A stretch of 64,000 nt of DNA, taken from Zingiber officinale. Its lineage: Eukaryota > Streptophyta > Magnoliopsida > Zingiberales > Zingiberaceae. The DNA is taken from assembly GCF_018446385.1 (NCBI RefSeq), contig NC_056000.1:31884011-31948010 (forward strand), given 5' to 3'. Positions 1 to 10,586 of the stretch are shown in pieces. The translations under genes and the position numbers were made by a program. Numbering within the stretch: position 1 is the first letter of the stretch; each line of letters starts with the position of its first letter. The notes below the pieces were generated by a model that had not been told where the DNA came from, did no database searches, and saw only the letters and a program-made list of their open reading frames with translations.

Positions 1-214
1 CTTATAGAGAATCAATTTTTTAATGAGATCAACAAAGCAATCAATTTTCATGAACAATACCTTTCTTCTTTGTGAGGCTGTAATGACATGAAAGCCAGCC
101 AAATATACGCGGAAGAGACCACAAGCAATAGTTCAGGGCCATATTTCCTCCTCACAATAAGGACAAATGACATGTAAAGTAATGCAAGAACAAAACAGAT
201 ATTAAAATTGTTAA

Positions 215-1108
215 TGTAGGGTTGCTGGCGGCCAACTATAGGGGGTGAATAGCCCCTGCACAAAATAAAACAAAAGAACAACCTTTCTCGGACAACTAAC
301 TTAATTAAAGAACATTTGCATAAGAAATGATAAAGAAATAAAAAAGATAGAGGTACAGAAGTTTTTACTTGGTTACAACCGAGGAAGTTGTTAATCCAAG
401 GAAGTAGAGCGTACTAATATCTCCTTCAAGCAGAGAAGCCTATTTACAGCAATGATCGTACTAAAAGATGAAGCTAAATGAAAACTGGAAGCGTACAAGT
501 GTTGTTTCTCAAGATGTTTGTTGTCTTTATCTTCTTGGACCAAGGCTGTATTTATAGCCTTGGACGGGGCACATGGAAGGGTTCCAGACGTCTGGAGGGG
601 GATAAAACTTTATCCCCTTCGCAACAAATCGTGGTCAAACGCAATCCGAATAGAATTCAATTCCGGGTGCCTGGAAGGATTCCGGGCGCCCGAACCAGGA
701 AAGTTTATTAAGTTGACTTTTTCCCATCCGGGCCTTCTGCTCCAGTTTTGCTCATCTCGATTTAGGTCTTCTGCTCCGGTTCCTCTTACTTGGTGATCTC
801 AGCCATTCGGAATAGGGCTCACCCGAACCCAACCTCCGGCCTTCTCGAGCAAGCTTCCACTCCGACTTCTCGTCCCTCGGAAATGTCGCGCACCTTCTTC
901 TCGTCCACCCGCGTACTCTTCCGCAACACTTCATCCCTTAGACGCACCGAGTCTGTCGGCTCTCTCCTGTGCCGTCCTTATCGCTAGTTATGTCTTTTGC
1001 TCGACTTCATGTGCTCCTAAGTTCCTGTACACTTAGACACAAAGTTAAACACAACAGGACCTAACCTAACTTGGTTGATCACATCAAAACTACCTTGGGA
1101 TACCAACA
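215..1108 (-). repeat. 3' LTR of gag-only copia element
   Basis: 894-bp copy, aligning end to end with 3284-4142. TATA-like tatttata at 549-556 (minus-strand TATAAATA) would be the LTR promoter core. It has extra sequence near 1027-1060 that the other LTR lacks. Upstream in U3 it carries palindromic words such as cagacgtctg and gggcgccc. Confidence 0.9.
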
Positions 1109-1124
1109 ATCTCCCCCTTTTTAA
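1109..1124 (-). other. Polypurine tract of gag-only copia element
   Basis: Plus-strand atctccccctttttaa is TTAAAAAGGGGGAGAT on the element strand, immediately before the 3' LTR, the usual plus-strand priming site. Confidence 0.85.
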
Positions 1125-2406
1125 TGTGAGCAACCCAAATTAAGCTAGGGTAAACAAATATAAAGTTAAAAAATTACAAGAATACAATAAAGTGCAAAAA
1201 ATATTTTCAAATTTAAAAATTTGAATCGAACTACCTCCCCTAGACTTAATCTTCTTCCTTTCTCCCCCTTTGATCACGTAAAAAATGGGATACTCAAAAA
1301 AGTCTAAAGAAAAAAAAACTACTTGGTTAAGTTGGTAACTTAATTTTCGAAGTTAAACGGATACTTCCAAAAATCTGTTAGCCAAGGAAAAAATTCTTAG
1401 TTAAAAATTTTAAGTTTGTAATAAAAAAAAACTCTCAATAGATAAAGTTAAAAAAAACTTTGAGATTAAAAATTTAGCGAAGCATATTTTATATATATAT
1501 ATATATATAACCCAAAAAAAACTTTAAGTTTTAAACAAAACTTCCTGAGTAAAAAAACTGCAAATAAAATATTTGAGAAATGTTGATAACTATGTAAAGA
1601 ATTATCTAATCATTATTCAATGCTTTATCAGTTAGTCAATTAAATATTTTATTTCGTTAATTGGATTCCAGGCTATGACGAGACACTAGACCTTCTTAGT
1701 TATTGGAGCAACAACCACTTTCTAAACAAAGCCTCATAAGGAAATCAAATATTTAATGTACTCTTTGAAAGCTCTAAGTCCAATTAAACTTTAATTTAGA
1801 CAAGTCTTTGGAACCTAATATAGGTTCCTTCCAACTTGGTTAATTAGAAATTTTTTTAAATATATTTCTGAGAAATTTTTCTAATTTGTCCTTTGTGGTA
1901 ATTAAAATACCAATTTAGACTATTAAATTTTCTAATACTTATATTATATGAGCATGCTTGATTTTTCAAGTTCTTTATTTCTTTTTGCAAAATATCATTT
2001 TTCAATTTTATTTTATCAAATTCTTCTAATGGACAAGATTTGGCTAGAATTAATTTCAACTCTTTATTTACTTTTTCTAATTTACAACCGTCTATACTTA
2101 ATAATTTAACAAATTTAAATAACTTATCAGGTGGAAAAGATCGTACCTAACTTACCTTGTCAATCTCGTTATTCGTAGCTCCCCCTGAACTGCTGTTTTC
2201 TTCCGATGTCACTCTCCCTTCATCGATGCTCTCGATGCTCATTTCGGCCGAGCTTGCTTCGTATTCGTCTTCTTGATGACTTGCCACTAACGCAAGTCCG
2301 GCAATGGCTTCGATTTCCGATTCAAACGACGTTTCGTCCCACGCCGCCTTTAGAGTCTTGTATTTGTTCGATTGGACATGCTTCTTGTTCTTTCCTTTGT
2401 CCTTGA

Positions 2407-3225
2407 ACTTAGGACAGTTGTCTTTAGCGTGTCCTTCTTCATTGCAGTAGTAGCATTTAACTGTTCTTTTCTTTCTACCCTACAGATGGTTAGTTTTTTT
2501 AGATTTAATTAATTTCTTGAATCAACTTACTATCATTGCCGCTTCTGCGTCCTCGAGAGAGGATTCTAAATCTTGTTCGTCCATCCTTGCCTTAAAGGCA
2601 ATGTTGTGTGCCGGTTCCTTCTTCGTATCTACACATCTTGACTCATAGATTTCAAAAGTTGAAAATAACTCTTCTAAGGTAACAGTTTCTAGATCCTTAG
2701 AGATATAGTAGACATCTACTAATGATGCTCATTTTTGTATTTCTAGGGAATTCATTAAGTGCGTACCTTAGCGAATCTCGGTTGCTTACCTTTTCTCCGA
2801 GATTCGAAAGTCCAGTGATCAGCTCCTTAATCCTCGAGTGAAGGTGTGCTATGATTTCATTTTCTTCAAATCGGAGGTTGGTGAGCTGATTGCGAAGTAG
2901 GTCCCATCTCGCAAGTTTCGCCTCCGAGGTTCCCTCGTTCTAGGAATTTCTCCCAGAGCTCCTTTGCGGACTCATAAGCTTCGATCCGGTTAACTTCTTG
3001 TGACGGTAGAATGCTCAGCAGATGAAAGTCTACCTTGTCGTTTGCCACGTAGTCGCCTTGTTCCTTCTTTGTTCATTGTTACTTTTCCTTGCCCTCGGGT
3101 GCTTCAAAACCAAATGTCATTATTAATAATAAATCGAAATTAGTTTTGAAAAATACCTCTATTCTCTTTTTCCAGCTCGCGAACTCTTCCTCGAACTTTG
3201 GTGGGTAGATGCTTGGTCTAGCCAT
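2407..3225 (-). pseudogene. Copia gag (UBN2-type) with zinc knuckle, broken
   Basis: Reading the minus strand from the ATG at 3225: MARPSIYPPKF, then FASWKKRIEVFF and TFGFEAPEGKEK followed by TAA near 3087. Coding resumes at about 3048 (NDKVDFHLLSILP, AKELWEKF), typical of the copia gag UBN2 region. A complete CCHC knuckle lies at about 2458-2407: C-YY-C-NEEG-H-AKDN-C, spacing CX2CX4HX4C. The stop and frame changes between them make it a pseudogene. Gag would coat element RNA in cytoplasmic particles. No pol follows it; the remaining interior to 1125 is AT-rich and non-coding. Confidence 0.8.
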
Positions 3226-3268
3226 CTCGTGTGCTTCGTTCGACGATTAGTCCTCCTGAAACGAACTT

Positions 3269-3283
3269 GGCTCTGATACAACT
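3269..3283 (-). other. Primer binding site, initiator-Met tRNA type
   Basis: Minus-strand TTGTATCAGAGCC directly follows the 5' LTR. It matches the standard copia primer site TGGTATCAGAGC except for one base. Confidence 0.75.
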
Positions 3284-4142
3284 TGTACGACCGCTAGCGA
3301 CTGGCTAGGGGGGGCTGAATAGCCCCTACATAAAATAAAACAAAAGAATAACCTTTCTCGGACAACTAACTTAATTAAATAACACTTGCATAAGAAATGA
3401 TAAAGAAATCAAAAAGACAGAGGCATAGAAGTTTTTACTTGATTACAACCGGGGAGGTTGTTAATTCAAGAAAGTAGAGCGTACTAATATCTCCTTCAGG
3501 CGGAGAACCCTCTTTACAACAATGATCGCACAAAAAATGAAGCTAAACGAAAACTGGAAGCGTAAAAGTGTTGTTTCTCAAGATACTTGTTGTCTTTAGC
3601 TTCTTGGACCAAGGCTGTATTTATAGTCTTGATTGGGACGCCTGGAAGAGTTCTAGGTTCTTGAAGGTGGATAAAATTGTATCCCCTTCGCAACGGATCA
3701 ATGTCAAACTCGATCAGGATAGAATTTAATTTCGGGCGCTCAGACTGAGTCCGGGCACCCAAACCAGGAAAGTCAACCAAGTTGAGTTTTTCCATTCCGG
3801 GTCTTCTGTTCCGGTTTCCCTCGTCTTGGTCTGAGTTTTCTGCTCCGGTTCCTCTTGCTTGGGTGATCTCGACCATCCAGAATAGGGCTCACCCAAACCC
3901 AACTTCCGGCCTTCTTGAGCAAACTTCCACTCCGGCTTCTCATCCCTCGAAAACGTCGCGCACCTCCTTCTCGTCTGCTCGCATACTCTTCCGCAGTACC
4001 TCATCCCTCAGACGCACCGAACCCGTCGACTCTCTCCCATGTCGTCCTTCTCGCTAGCTGCGTCTTTTGTTCGATTTCCTGTGCTCCTAAGTTCCTGACC
4101 TAACTTGGTTGATCACATCAAAACTACCTTGGGGTACCAACA
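3284..4142 (-). repeat. 5' LTR of gag-only copia element
   Basis: 859-bp partner of 215-1108. TATA-like tatttata at 3618-3625. Divergence between the two LTRs by many substitutions and a few indels suggests an insertion that is not recent. Confidence 0.9.
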
Positions 4143-4932
4143 GTTAAATCGGTTCCTGAAGAAAATGAGAATCCTTCAGTTCTATATAAGTTACCCTGAC
4201 CACCTCCAAAAATATTATATTTCAACAAATTAAATATTGAGAATGCCCATCTTCCGTAGCAGTAAAAATCAACAAATAATGAAACAACCATGCCAAAAAA
4301 AATTTCCAAAAAAAAAAAAATCATAATCAATGTTAGAGATTGTTGAACTACTGATAATTTGAAAGAGAGCGGGAAGGACTGGTCAATAGCCAGTGTCCTT
4401 ATGTCCTTTCAAGAATAAATAAAGAGGTTAATAGCCATGATAAAAATACTTTTCTGAAGCCTCCCTTTGTCAATGAAAAGAAAGTAATTGATAGAAAAAC
4501 TAAAATAAAGAATGGTCAGCCTATGATCACTCCAACAGCAGCTAAAGAAACAACCATTGCATGCTTCTGAAGAAGAAAAAGAGCTGATGAAAGAGTAACC
4601 GCATACATGGAGAAGCTACTAGGAAGAAAACCTACAAAGAAGTAATTAACATAATGAGAGAAGCTAATATAGAGATAAGAAACAATGAAATTAAACAAAT
4701 TTAGTTGTCACCAAATAAGAATATAAAGGCCAGCGATTATGGTTAACCCAAGGTGAGCACTCAAGAATGAACAAAATATAAAAAAGAATTGAACAGTTAC
4801 CAGCAGACAACAGATAACAACAAAGGAAAAGAACCTCACTTGTACTTGCAAAGAAACAACCACTGGTTAGACATAGCATGGCAAGTGTATACCAAGCAAC
4901 CCTCTTGACATATTTTCTTAAAAGGGCGACCA

Positions 4933-5145
4933 CGAGTCCTCTCAGGACGGTCTAGTGGCTAGCACATGAGGTGTTGCCACCATGAGGTCTGGGATTTGAA
5001 TCTCAACAAAGCCGAGATAAATGTCTCTTTTGTGTGCTAGTCACTATTCCAAAGGTTAGTAGTCGCTCGTGATTTATCTCCTCCATGTTAGTTCTAGGAT
5101 GGGTTGACGGGGACACTGGGGGCGAGCGTATTCACCTTTTGCCAC
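4933..5145 (+). mobile_element. tRNA-derived SINE (type I) in an ALG9 exon
   Basis: 213 bp with an A-box-like ggtctagtggctagcac at about 4950-4966 and a B-box-like gggatttgaatctc near 4993-5006. It ends in ccttttgccac. It is flanked by a 16-bp duplication (cttaaaagggcgacca at 4917-4932, cttgaaagggcgacca at 5146-5161; one mismatch) that is ALG9 coding sequence on the other strand. Relatives occur at 8999-9172, 33256-33407 and 34156-34315. RNA polymerase III promoter function is inferred from the boxes. Confidence 0.8.
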
Positions 5146-5228
5146 CTTGAAAGGGCGACCATAAGAAATGTGTCAATGATAGTTGAGATAAGACTAAGAA
5201 AGAGTCTCACAGAGTAAAAGACTCGAAC

Positions 5229-6090
5229 CTGAAAATTTATTACAAAAAGTGAACAAAGTTGGTGAACAAAAGCTATGTCATCTTTTGAGATAAGCCATAG
5301 AACTACAAATTCTACCAATCTACTATGCTGGCATTCACCTTCTCATCAATGTAGATTAAAGAAGTTGACCCATCCACCAATGCATAAGATATATATATAT
5401 ATGACCGTAAGGCAAACTCAGAGCTGCACAACAAAGAAACTATATAATAGTACCATAACAGAATTTTCAGTTAGAACATAGTAACCTCAAGAGTTGGGGA
5501 ATTAATATAGGAAAATAGTAGGTAAAGCTCGAACAAATAATAAAATGAGAAAATATGTTCAGATGGTATGACCATGTTCAAAAGTTATGAAAAGATTTAT
5601 AATTAGAATTCAACTTAGAGGAGAAGGCGCAAGGAGTAGAGAGTAACCAAAGAAAGTGATAGCCTATATAATAAAGAATGATTTCAATGATCTAAATTAG
5701 TATTACTAGTGATATTGCATTAGATAGAGATCAACGGAAGAATAAGAAGAATCATGTAACAAATCACAAATGGTTCGGACGACCATAGTTAGATGATCCT
5801 CAACAATCCTGAGACAGTGTAGACAAACTTTGATTTGAGTGATGCTAAGAAGCTAAAATTTAACATAGAAGTAGACTTGACCCTTTGCCTACCATCTGCT
5901 CAAGAAGACAACTCTGAAGCACATACTCCAATAATCCTAGTCTAAGTTCTTAGGATCATACTAACCAACCTTATAGGAAAAAATGAAACAATAATAATAA
6001 TCAAAAATGAGTTTCTTCCTTAAAATCCATGTTTTTTAAAAAATCTCTCTACCAAATCCAACCTAACAACGAAAACCATGAGACACATAC
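5229..6090. other. AT-rich intergenic or intronic stretch, no gene seen
   Basis: No conserved coding signal on either strand. Short (AT)n at about 5388-5401. If the ALG9 fragment were once complete, its upstream exons should lie here, but no recognisable N-terminal GT22 sequence is present. Confidence 0.6.
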
Positions 6091-6395
6091 CTGAGACGAG
6101 GGAAGATAACCAGTCGATGACCTCCCTCCTTGAGCGCCACTTGAACGAGACTGCCTCCGGCGGCAAGTTCAGTGATGACGACGACGACGACGATGAAGAG
6201 GGTGAGGGCTGTAGGAAATAGGGCCTGGTAATGAGAGATCTAACAAACTAATTTGGGACGATGTAGGGCATGTGTCGCGAGCTCTTTTCCCGGTCCACCA
6301 CCGACAGCGCCCTTGAGGTAGTAGTGCACCACCTGATGTCCCTTTCCATTTGACACCACCATCTCCTGCTAGCTCAAGTACCTCGCCACCTCCAT
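6091..6395 (-). pseudogene. N-terminal exon of a plant-conserved protein, decayed (possibly BAH-domain family)
   Basis: From the ATG at 6395 the minus strand reads MEVARYLS-stop-QEMVVSNGKGHQVVHYYLKG. A one-base frame change follows, then LSVVDREKSSRHMPYIVPN-stop-FVRSL, a Ser run, and FKWRSRREVIDWLSSLVS, ending at a consensus donor (CAG/GTATGT at 6091/6090). The pieces resemble the N-terminus of a plant nuclear protein family that I recall as carrying BAH/Agenet-like domains further on; that name is tentative. Two in-frame stops (about 6371 and 6255) and a frameshift make it a pseudogene. No following exon was recognised. The Ser run is encoded by a (TCG)n microsatellite near 6170-6195. Confidence 0.55.
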
Positions 6396-6949
6396 CTCAC
6401 CGAATCCTTCGTCAAAACCCTAGAAAATCGTTGCCCCCTTTGTCTCTTCCACCCTCCGCGACCAGAACAAGATCAAGATGCATTTTTAATTTGGTGATCT
6501 CTCCTTGTCTTTTCCTTCTTCCGTCGTTGATCCAACAAAGCGAGACGGGGTCAGGAGAGAAAGAAACCGAGGGAGGTGGACGATAATTGTTGTGCACAAA
6601 AAGTTAAATAGATGCAGGGTACAGGTTTCTTAAATTTACAATAGATTTTTTTTAAATTCGTTGTCTTTATAATGTTTTCTTTGTTCAGTTTTGTTGTAGT
6701 GATTTATAATTGCACATTTAAATATGCTTACTAATTATGATTCAATCACAAGTTCTCTCATAATATGTTATGAGTCATATAACAGACATTCAATAAATGA
6801 GTTTAAGATTCAATCGTACACATAATAAATATGCACTCAAATAGTAAATTTTATTTATCTAATAATTAATACAATATCTAAGGTGATTGCCTTGAAACAT
6901 CTTTCAAATATAACATACTCTCACTTGGCCTAATGTCAATCTCTACGGT
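6396..6949. other. No gene seen; AT-rich with decayed LTR-like sequence
   Basis: Proline/serine-rich open frames here are by-products of GC-rich simple sequence. From about 6828 it becomes similar to 8067-8156 (see that repeat). Confidence 0.5.
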
Positions 6950-8156
6950 ATCCAATACCACCGGTCTCTACATAACTTTCAAACTTAGTTTTGAGGTAGA
7001 GGTTCCTTTAAAGGATTTGCTAGGTTCCTTTCGATAAGAATTTTCTTAATTTGTATTTTACTCCTACTTATGATCTTTTTGATTAAATGATAACAGTGAA
7101 TTATACGTTTAGATCGTTGATGAGATCTGAGTTTCTTAGTCTGGTCAATAACCTCATTGTTGTTGCAGTAAACTGATACCGCTTTAACAATTCTCAGAAT
7201 CTCATATAAGTTTAGTGACGAACTTCTTGATCTAAACCACTTTTATTGCTGCTTCAGAAGCTGCAATGTATTATGTCTCAGTAGTAGATCTACAACAGTA
7301 TCTTTTTTTGGAACCTTTCTAATCTATTGTACTTCCATTTTAAGGTGAATACATATCCAGACTGGAACTTGAAATCATCCTTGTCCATCTGAAAATCAGT
7401 ATCAGTATACTCAAGTATAATCATATCACTCTTTCTATATATTAAGAACAAATCCTTAGTACTTAAGGATTACCTTAACAATCACCCAACGATCTATACC
7501 TGGATCCGATTGATATCTGCTCGCGATACTCAGAGTGTACGATATACTAGATCTTGTACATAACATATTATACATGATTGATCTATAGCTAACGCATGTG
7601 AGATCTAAATCATGTGAATCCTCTTGTCTTGTATGCTCGGGCACATAAACTTCAAAAGGTAAATCCCATGTCACATGGGAAGACAACATTTCTTAACTTC
7701 TTTCATGCTAAACCATTTTAGTACTTTATCAATGTCTGTAGACTATGAAAAACTAACAACTTTTTTGATCTATATCTATAATCTTAATCCCAGATATAGG
7801 TTGCTTCTCTCATGTCTTTCATGAAAAATATTTTAGACAACCAAACTTTAACTAACTTTAAAATAGACACATAGTTTCCTATAAATAATATATCATTAAC
7901 ATATTACATAAGAAATACGACTGCACTCCCAATAATCTTCATGTACACAAAAGAGTTGTCTGGATATTGTGAGAAATCAAACTCCTATGTATGTTAATTT
8001 TATTCTTGAAAATCTATTTGCACCCAATAGGTACTATACAAATAGAGTTCGTTTAGATATTGTAAAAAATATACACTCAAATAATGAATTTCATTTATTC
8101 AATAAATGATACAATATATAGGATGATTGTCCTATGACACCTCTTAAATATAATAC
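6828..8156 (-). mobile_element. Old Ty1/copia remnant with LTR-like flanks
   Basis: About 88 bp at 6828-6915 recur, diverged, at 8067-8156 (both contain 'actcaaata', 'tacaatat' and 'aatataa' blocks in the same order). They flank RT/RNase H debris, so they may be LTR remnants. No clean TG/CA ends or TSD found. Confidence 0.5.
6950..7990 (-). pseudogene. Copia RT/RNase H remnant
   Basis: Minus-strand translation shows ordered copia pol landmarks with several stops: NSFVYMKIIGS and VVFL then YVNDILFIGN (the YVDD catalytic motif degraded to YVND), KVWLSKIFFMKDM, then SIMYNMLCTRSSISYTLSIASRYQS (about 7590-7500), YLRRTKDLFLIY, EYTDTDFQMDKDDFK and SGYVFTL of RNase H, ending near NLANPL. It is a dead polymerase fragment; LTR-proximal gag and integrase are missing. 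Confidence 0.75.
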
Positions 8157-8168
8157 CTTCTTTTTTTT

Positions 8169-8400
8169 CATGATATTTTTCATATCAACATACGCTGGGT
8201 TCAATATGAGTCGCTGGCCGACATTATACATATCAAATATAAAATTTTACAGCTTTTCTTAAAATCATAATCATCACAAATTCACGGCTAAATTAAAGAA
8301 ATAATGAACATGAAAGGAAGAAGAGTGCCATGGTGTTTCGGTTCGACAACCAAAATTATTTTTTTTTAGAAAGATTTTATAATTTTAATTATCAAAATCA
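8169..8400. repeat. Direct duplication, left copy
   Basis: About 230 bp that recurs at 9529-9580 plus 10185-10362, where an hAT-type MITE splits it. The best conserved part is 8221-8400 versus 10188-10362 (shared landmarks: cacaaattcacggctaa, gaacatgaaaggaagaagag, gccatggtgtt). It could be a segmental duplication or very short LTRs of a small element; I see no coding capacity between the copies. Confidence 0.75.
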
Positions 8401-8985
8401 ATGGTGATTTCCATGAAGTTTAATCTTTAAAATCGTATGATTCAGAAAAGGACCTAGTTATATATCATTATTTATAATTACTTTTATATCTTGAAATAAA
8501 AAATATCTAATATCTTTATAAATTTAAATTGATTCGGATTGTTTTCATCATGTATTTACACTTCTATTAAAAGCATTAAAATGATTTAGTCAACTTTCAT
8601 GCTAATTAGAAAACTATATAAGAAGCAGCTGTGATAAAAAAAAAACATATAAAAAGACCTATCATTATTTATAATTACTTTTATATCTTAAAATAAAAAT
8701 ATCTAATATCTTCACAATTACACTTCTATTATTAAAATGAATTAGTCAACTTTGGAAAGTTAATTAATAAGCTACCCCGCAAGTGTGATCCAATTGAAAA
8801 GTACTCAAGTAATTGACTGTTAGCTGGGGAGACGGATGCACTGAAGCAGTTGCGTCGATGGACGGCTAGACTGCACGCCGCCAACCTGTCACGCGGCACG
8901 CCGACTTCAAGCCTTTCTTATGTTTGGGAAGTTAAACGGGCATCGATTTCTGGTAAAATCGGAAAAAAATTATCTTCACGGTTAG
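8401..8985. other. AT-rich, no gene; short internal duplication and GC patch
   Basis: 8455-8520 is repeated at about 8657-8720. A GC-rich patch at 8828-8925 stands out but has no open frame or family match I recognise. Confidence 0.5.
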
Positions 8986-8998
8986 TCATGTCTGACTA

Positions 8999-9172
8999 GT
9001 TATAATATTACAAGGTGTAGAGTTCGAATTTTGATAAAATTAAGATAAATATTTTTTTTATGTGTTAATTATTATTTTAAAAATTAATAATTATTCATGA
9101 TTTATCTTTTCCATATTGATCATAAGATAGATTGATGGAGACATTGAAGACAAACATATTCATCTTTTATCA
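8999..9172 (+). mobile_element. tRNA-derived SINE (type I), diverged
   Basis: Related to 4933-5145 (B-box-like gtagagttcgaattttga, then the tail block with catgatttatctttt and attgatggagacattgaag). A 13-bp TSD, tcatgtctgacta at 8986-8998 and tcatgtctggcta at 9173-9185, has one mismatch. The 5' part with the A box is short or decayed. Confidence 0.7.
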
Positions 9173-9185
9173 TCATGTCTGGCTA

Positions 9186-9572
9186 ACTCTATAAAACATT
9201 CTCTCTTAATATAGGATCTTTTATTAAATTAAAAAATATATAATTATATATATATAATTTTAATATTATATAATTTTACACTTTACATTATGTCAGCACT
9301 AAAAAAAATTTTGATTTAAAAGTTTTTATATTTAGTATTCTAATTCCATCTTAAATTCTAAACATAAAATTTCTTTTATGTTTAAAAACTTAGAGGCACG
9401 TCTCCAAAACTAGACAAGGCTAGTCTGTGTTCAATGGATATGCTCGTTCCTGGGCGGACCGTGCCTCTAAAACTGGACACGGTTTGATCCTACTTGGTAG
9501 GCACGCTATGCTAGATAGTGCCCCTTTTTTCTTGATATTTCTCATATCAATCTACATTACGCTTAAATACGA
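9186..9572. other. AT-rich, no gene seen
   Basis: Contains (TA)n near 9241-9260 and a GC-richer patch at 9395-9520 in which 'aggcacg' recurs. No coding or element termini identified. Confidence 0.5.
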
Positions 9573-9580
9573 GTTACTCG

Positions 9581-10176
9581 TAGGGTTGTAAATGAATCAA
9601 GTGAATAAATTTGATGTTCGACTTAGTAAGAACTTGTTTATGTTCGTTTAATATACATAAAATTAATTAAACAAACAAGTTTGAACAGCTCGTTAAACTA
9701 AACAAACAAGTTTGAATACATGTGTTCAGCTCGTTAACGTTCGTGGACAACGTTCGTGAACAATATTAATGAACAACGTTCATAAACAATGTTCACGAAT
9801 TATATTCATTAATAAAACTATTTTCAATACGTTAAATAAATGATAAAATAAATAAATAAATTTAAATTATCAAGCTCAATAATCAATAAAACAACTAAAA
9901 GTTTCAAACAATCAAACAAGTTTGAATTGAGAACTTGATAATATCTAAATGAACCAAGCTCAAGCCAAGCTTGAATTGAGAGTTTGATAACATTTAAATG
10001 AACCAAGCTCAAACCAAACTTCAAACAAGCTCAAGTTCATAAAAATTAAACCAAGTCAAACTTGAACACTCATTTCAAAAGCTTGGTTCATTTTAAGTTC
10101 GGCTCGACTTGATTACCTTATCAAACAAGCTTAAACACCTCAAAATTCGGCTCGACTCGACTTGTTTACCGCCCTA
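9581..10176. mobile_element. hAT-type non-autonomous element (MITE)
   Basis: 596 bp with imperfect terminal inverted repeats (tagggttgtaaatgaatcaa at the left; the right end read in reverse is tagggcggtaaacaagtcga). It has an 8-bp TSD, gttactcg 9573-9580 and gtcactcg 10177-10184 (one mismatch). An 8-bp TSD with TAGGG ends fits the hAT superfamily. The interior is short repeated tgaacaa/gttcgttaa words with no transposase. A second, partial copy is at 63685-63840. Confidence 0.8.
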
Positions 10177-10586
10177 GTCACTCGTCAAAATTATACATAT
10201 CAAATATAAAATTGTACAACTTTTATTAAAATCATAATCATCACAAATTCACGGCTAAAGAAATAATGAACATGAAAGGAAGAAGAGTGCCATGGTGTTT
10301 TGGTTCGACAAACAAAATTATTTTTTAAAAAGATTTTATAATTTTAATTATCAAAATATGGTTTTACCCTCTATTAACAAATGGCCATGAGGAATACGTT
10401 AAATATAAAAAAATGATTGATTTTCTTAGTCAAACCGGCCGATTGGTCCAATATAATTCGAAGTTCAAAGCTATGTTTGCATGCACTTGAAAAATGATTG
10501 AGTTTTGCTAATTGTTCTTCAACTACGTACTTTGAAAATTCAAAGGAGCACATATTCACTATTGCAATTCATTTCATATTTAATAG

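Larger units (their letters stand above)
215..4142 (-). mobile_element. Non-autonomous Ty1/copia element, gag only
   Basis: Complete LTR element on the minus strand, 3928 bp. It has two LTRs (215-1108 and 3284-4142), TG/CA ends and an exact 5-bp TSD GTTAA at 210-214 and 4143-4147. Next to the 5' LTR is a primer site complementary to initiator Met tRNA (one mismatch), and a polypurine tract adjoins the 3' LTR. The 2.2-kb interior holds only a broken gag and AT-rich filler; no protease, integrase, RT or RNase H is visible. This fits the gag-only terminal-repeat class that moves with enzymes supplied in trans. It sits inside an ALG9-like exon. Confidence 0.9.
61..5228 (-). pseudogene. ALG9: ALG9-type alpha-1,2-mannosyltransferase, decayed fragment
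   Basis: Minus-strand exon pieces of an ALG9-like dolichol-P-mannose mannosyltransferase (family GT22, ER membrane, lumenal N-glycan precursor assembly). In gene order: exon 5228-5146 (VRVFYSVRLFL to MVALS, CAG acceptor just upstream), exon 4916-4840 (RKYVKRVAWY to CFFAST, GTGAGG donor), exon 4631 to about 4382 (FLPSSFSMYAVTLSSALF), a piece at about 4320-4143 (SLFVDFYCYGRW, GGGQGNLYRTEG), then beyond a copia insertion 214-61 (NICFVLALLYMSF to SLQPHKEER, GT donor at 60-59). HKEER is a GT22 signature. Breaks: TGA at 4518-4516 replaces the Trp expected in GWPF; one base is missing after TEG; about 130 bp with no clear donor interrupts the frame near 4380-4320; copia splits an exon; the N-terminal exons with the catalytic acidic loop are not seen. 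The 3' end lies left of the window. Family call is firm; loss of function is inferred. Confidence 0.82.

Noticed and set aside
6350..6586. Plus-strand 78-codon Pro/Ser-rich frame
   Set aside because: Partly the reverse of the minus-strand pseudogene exon and its GC-rich leader; no support.
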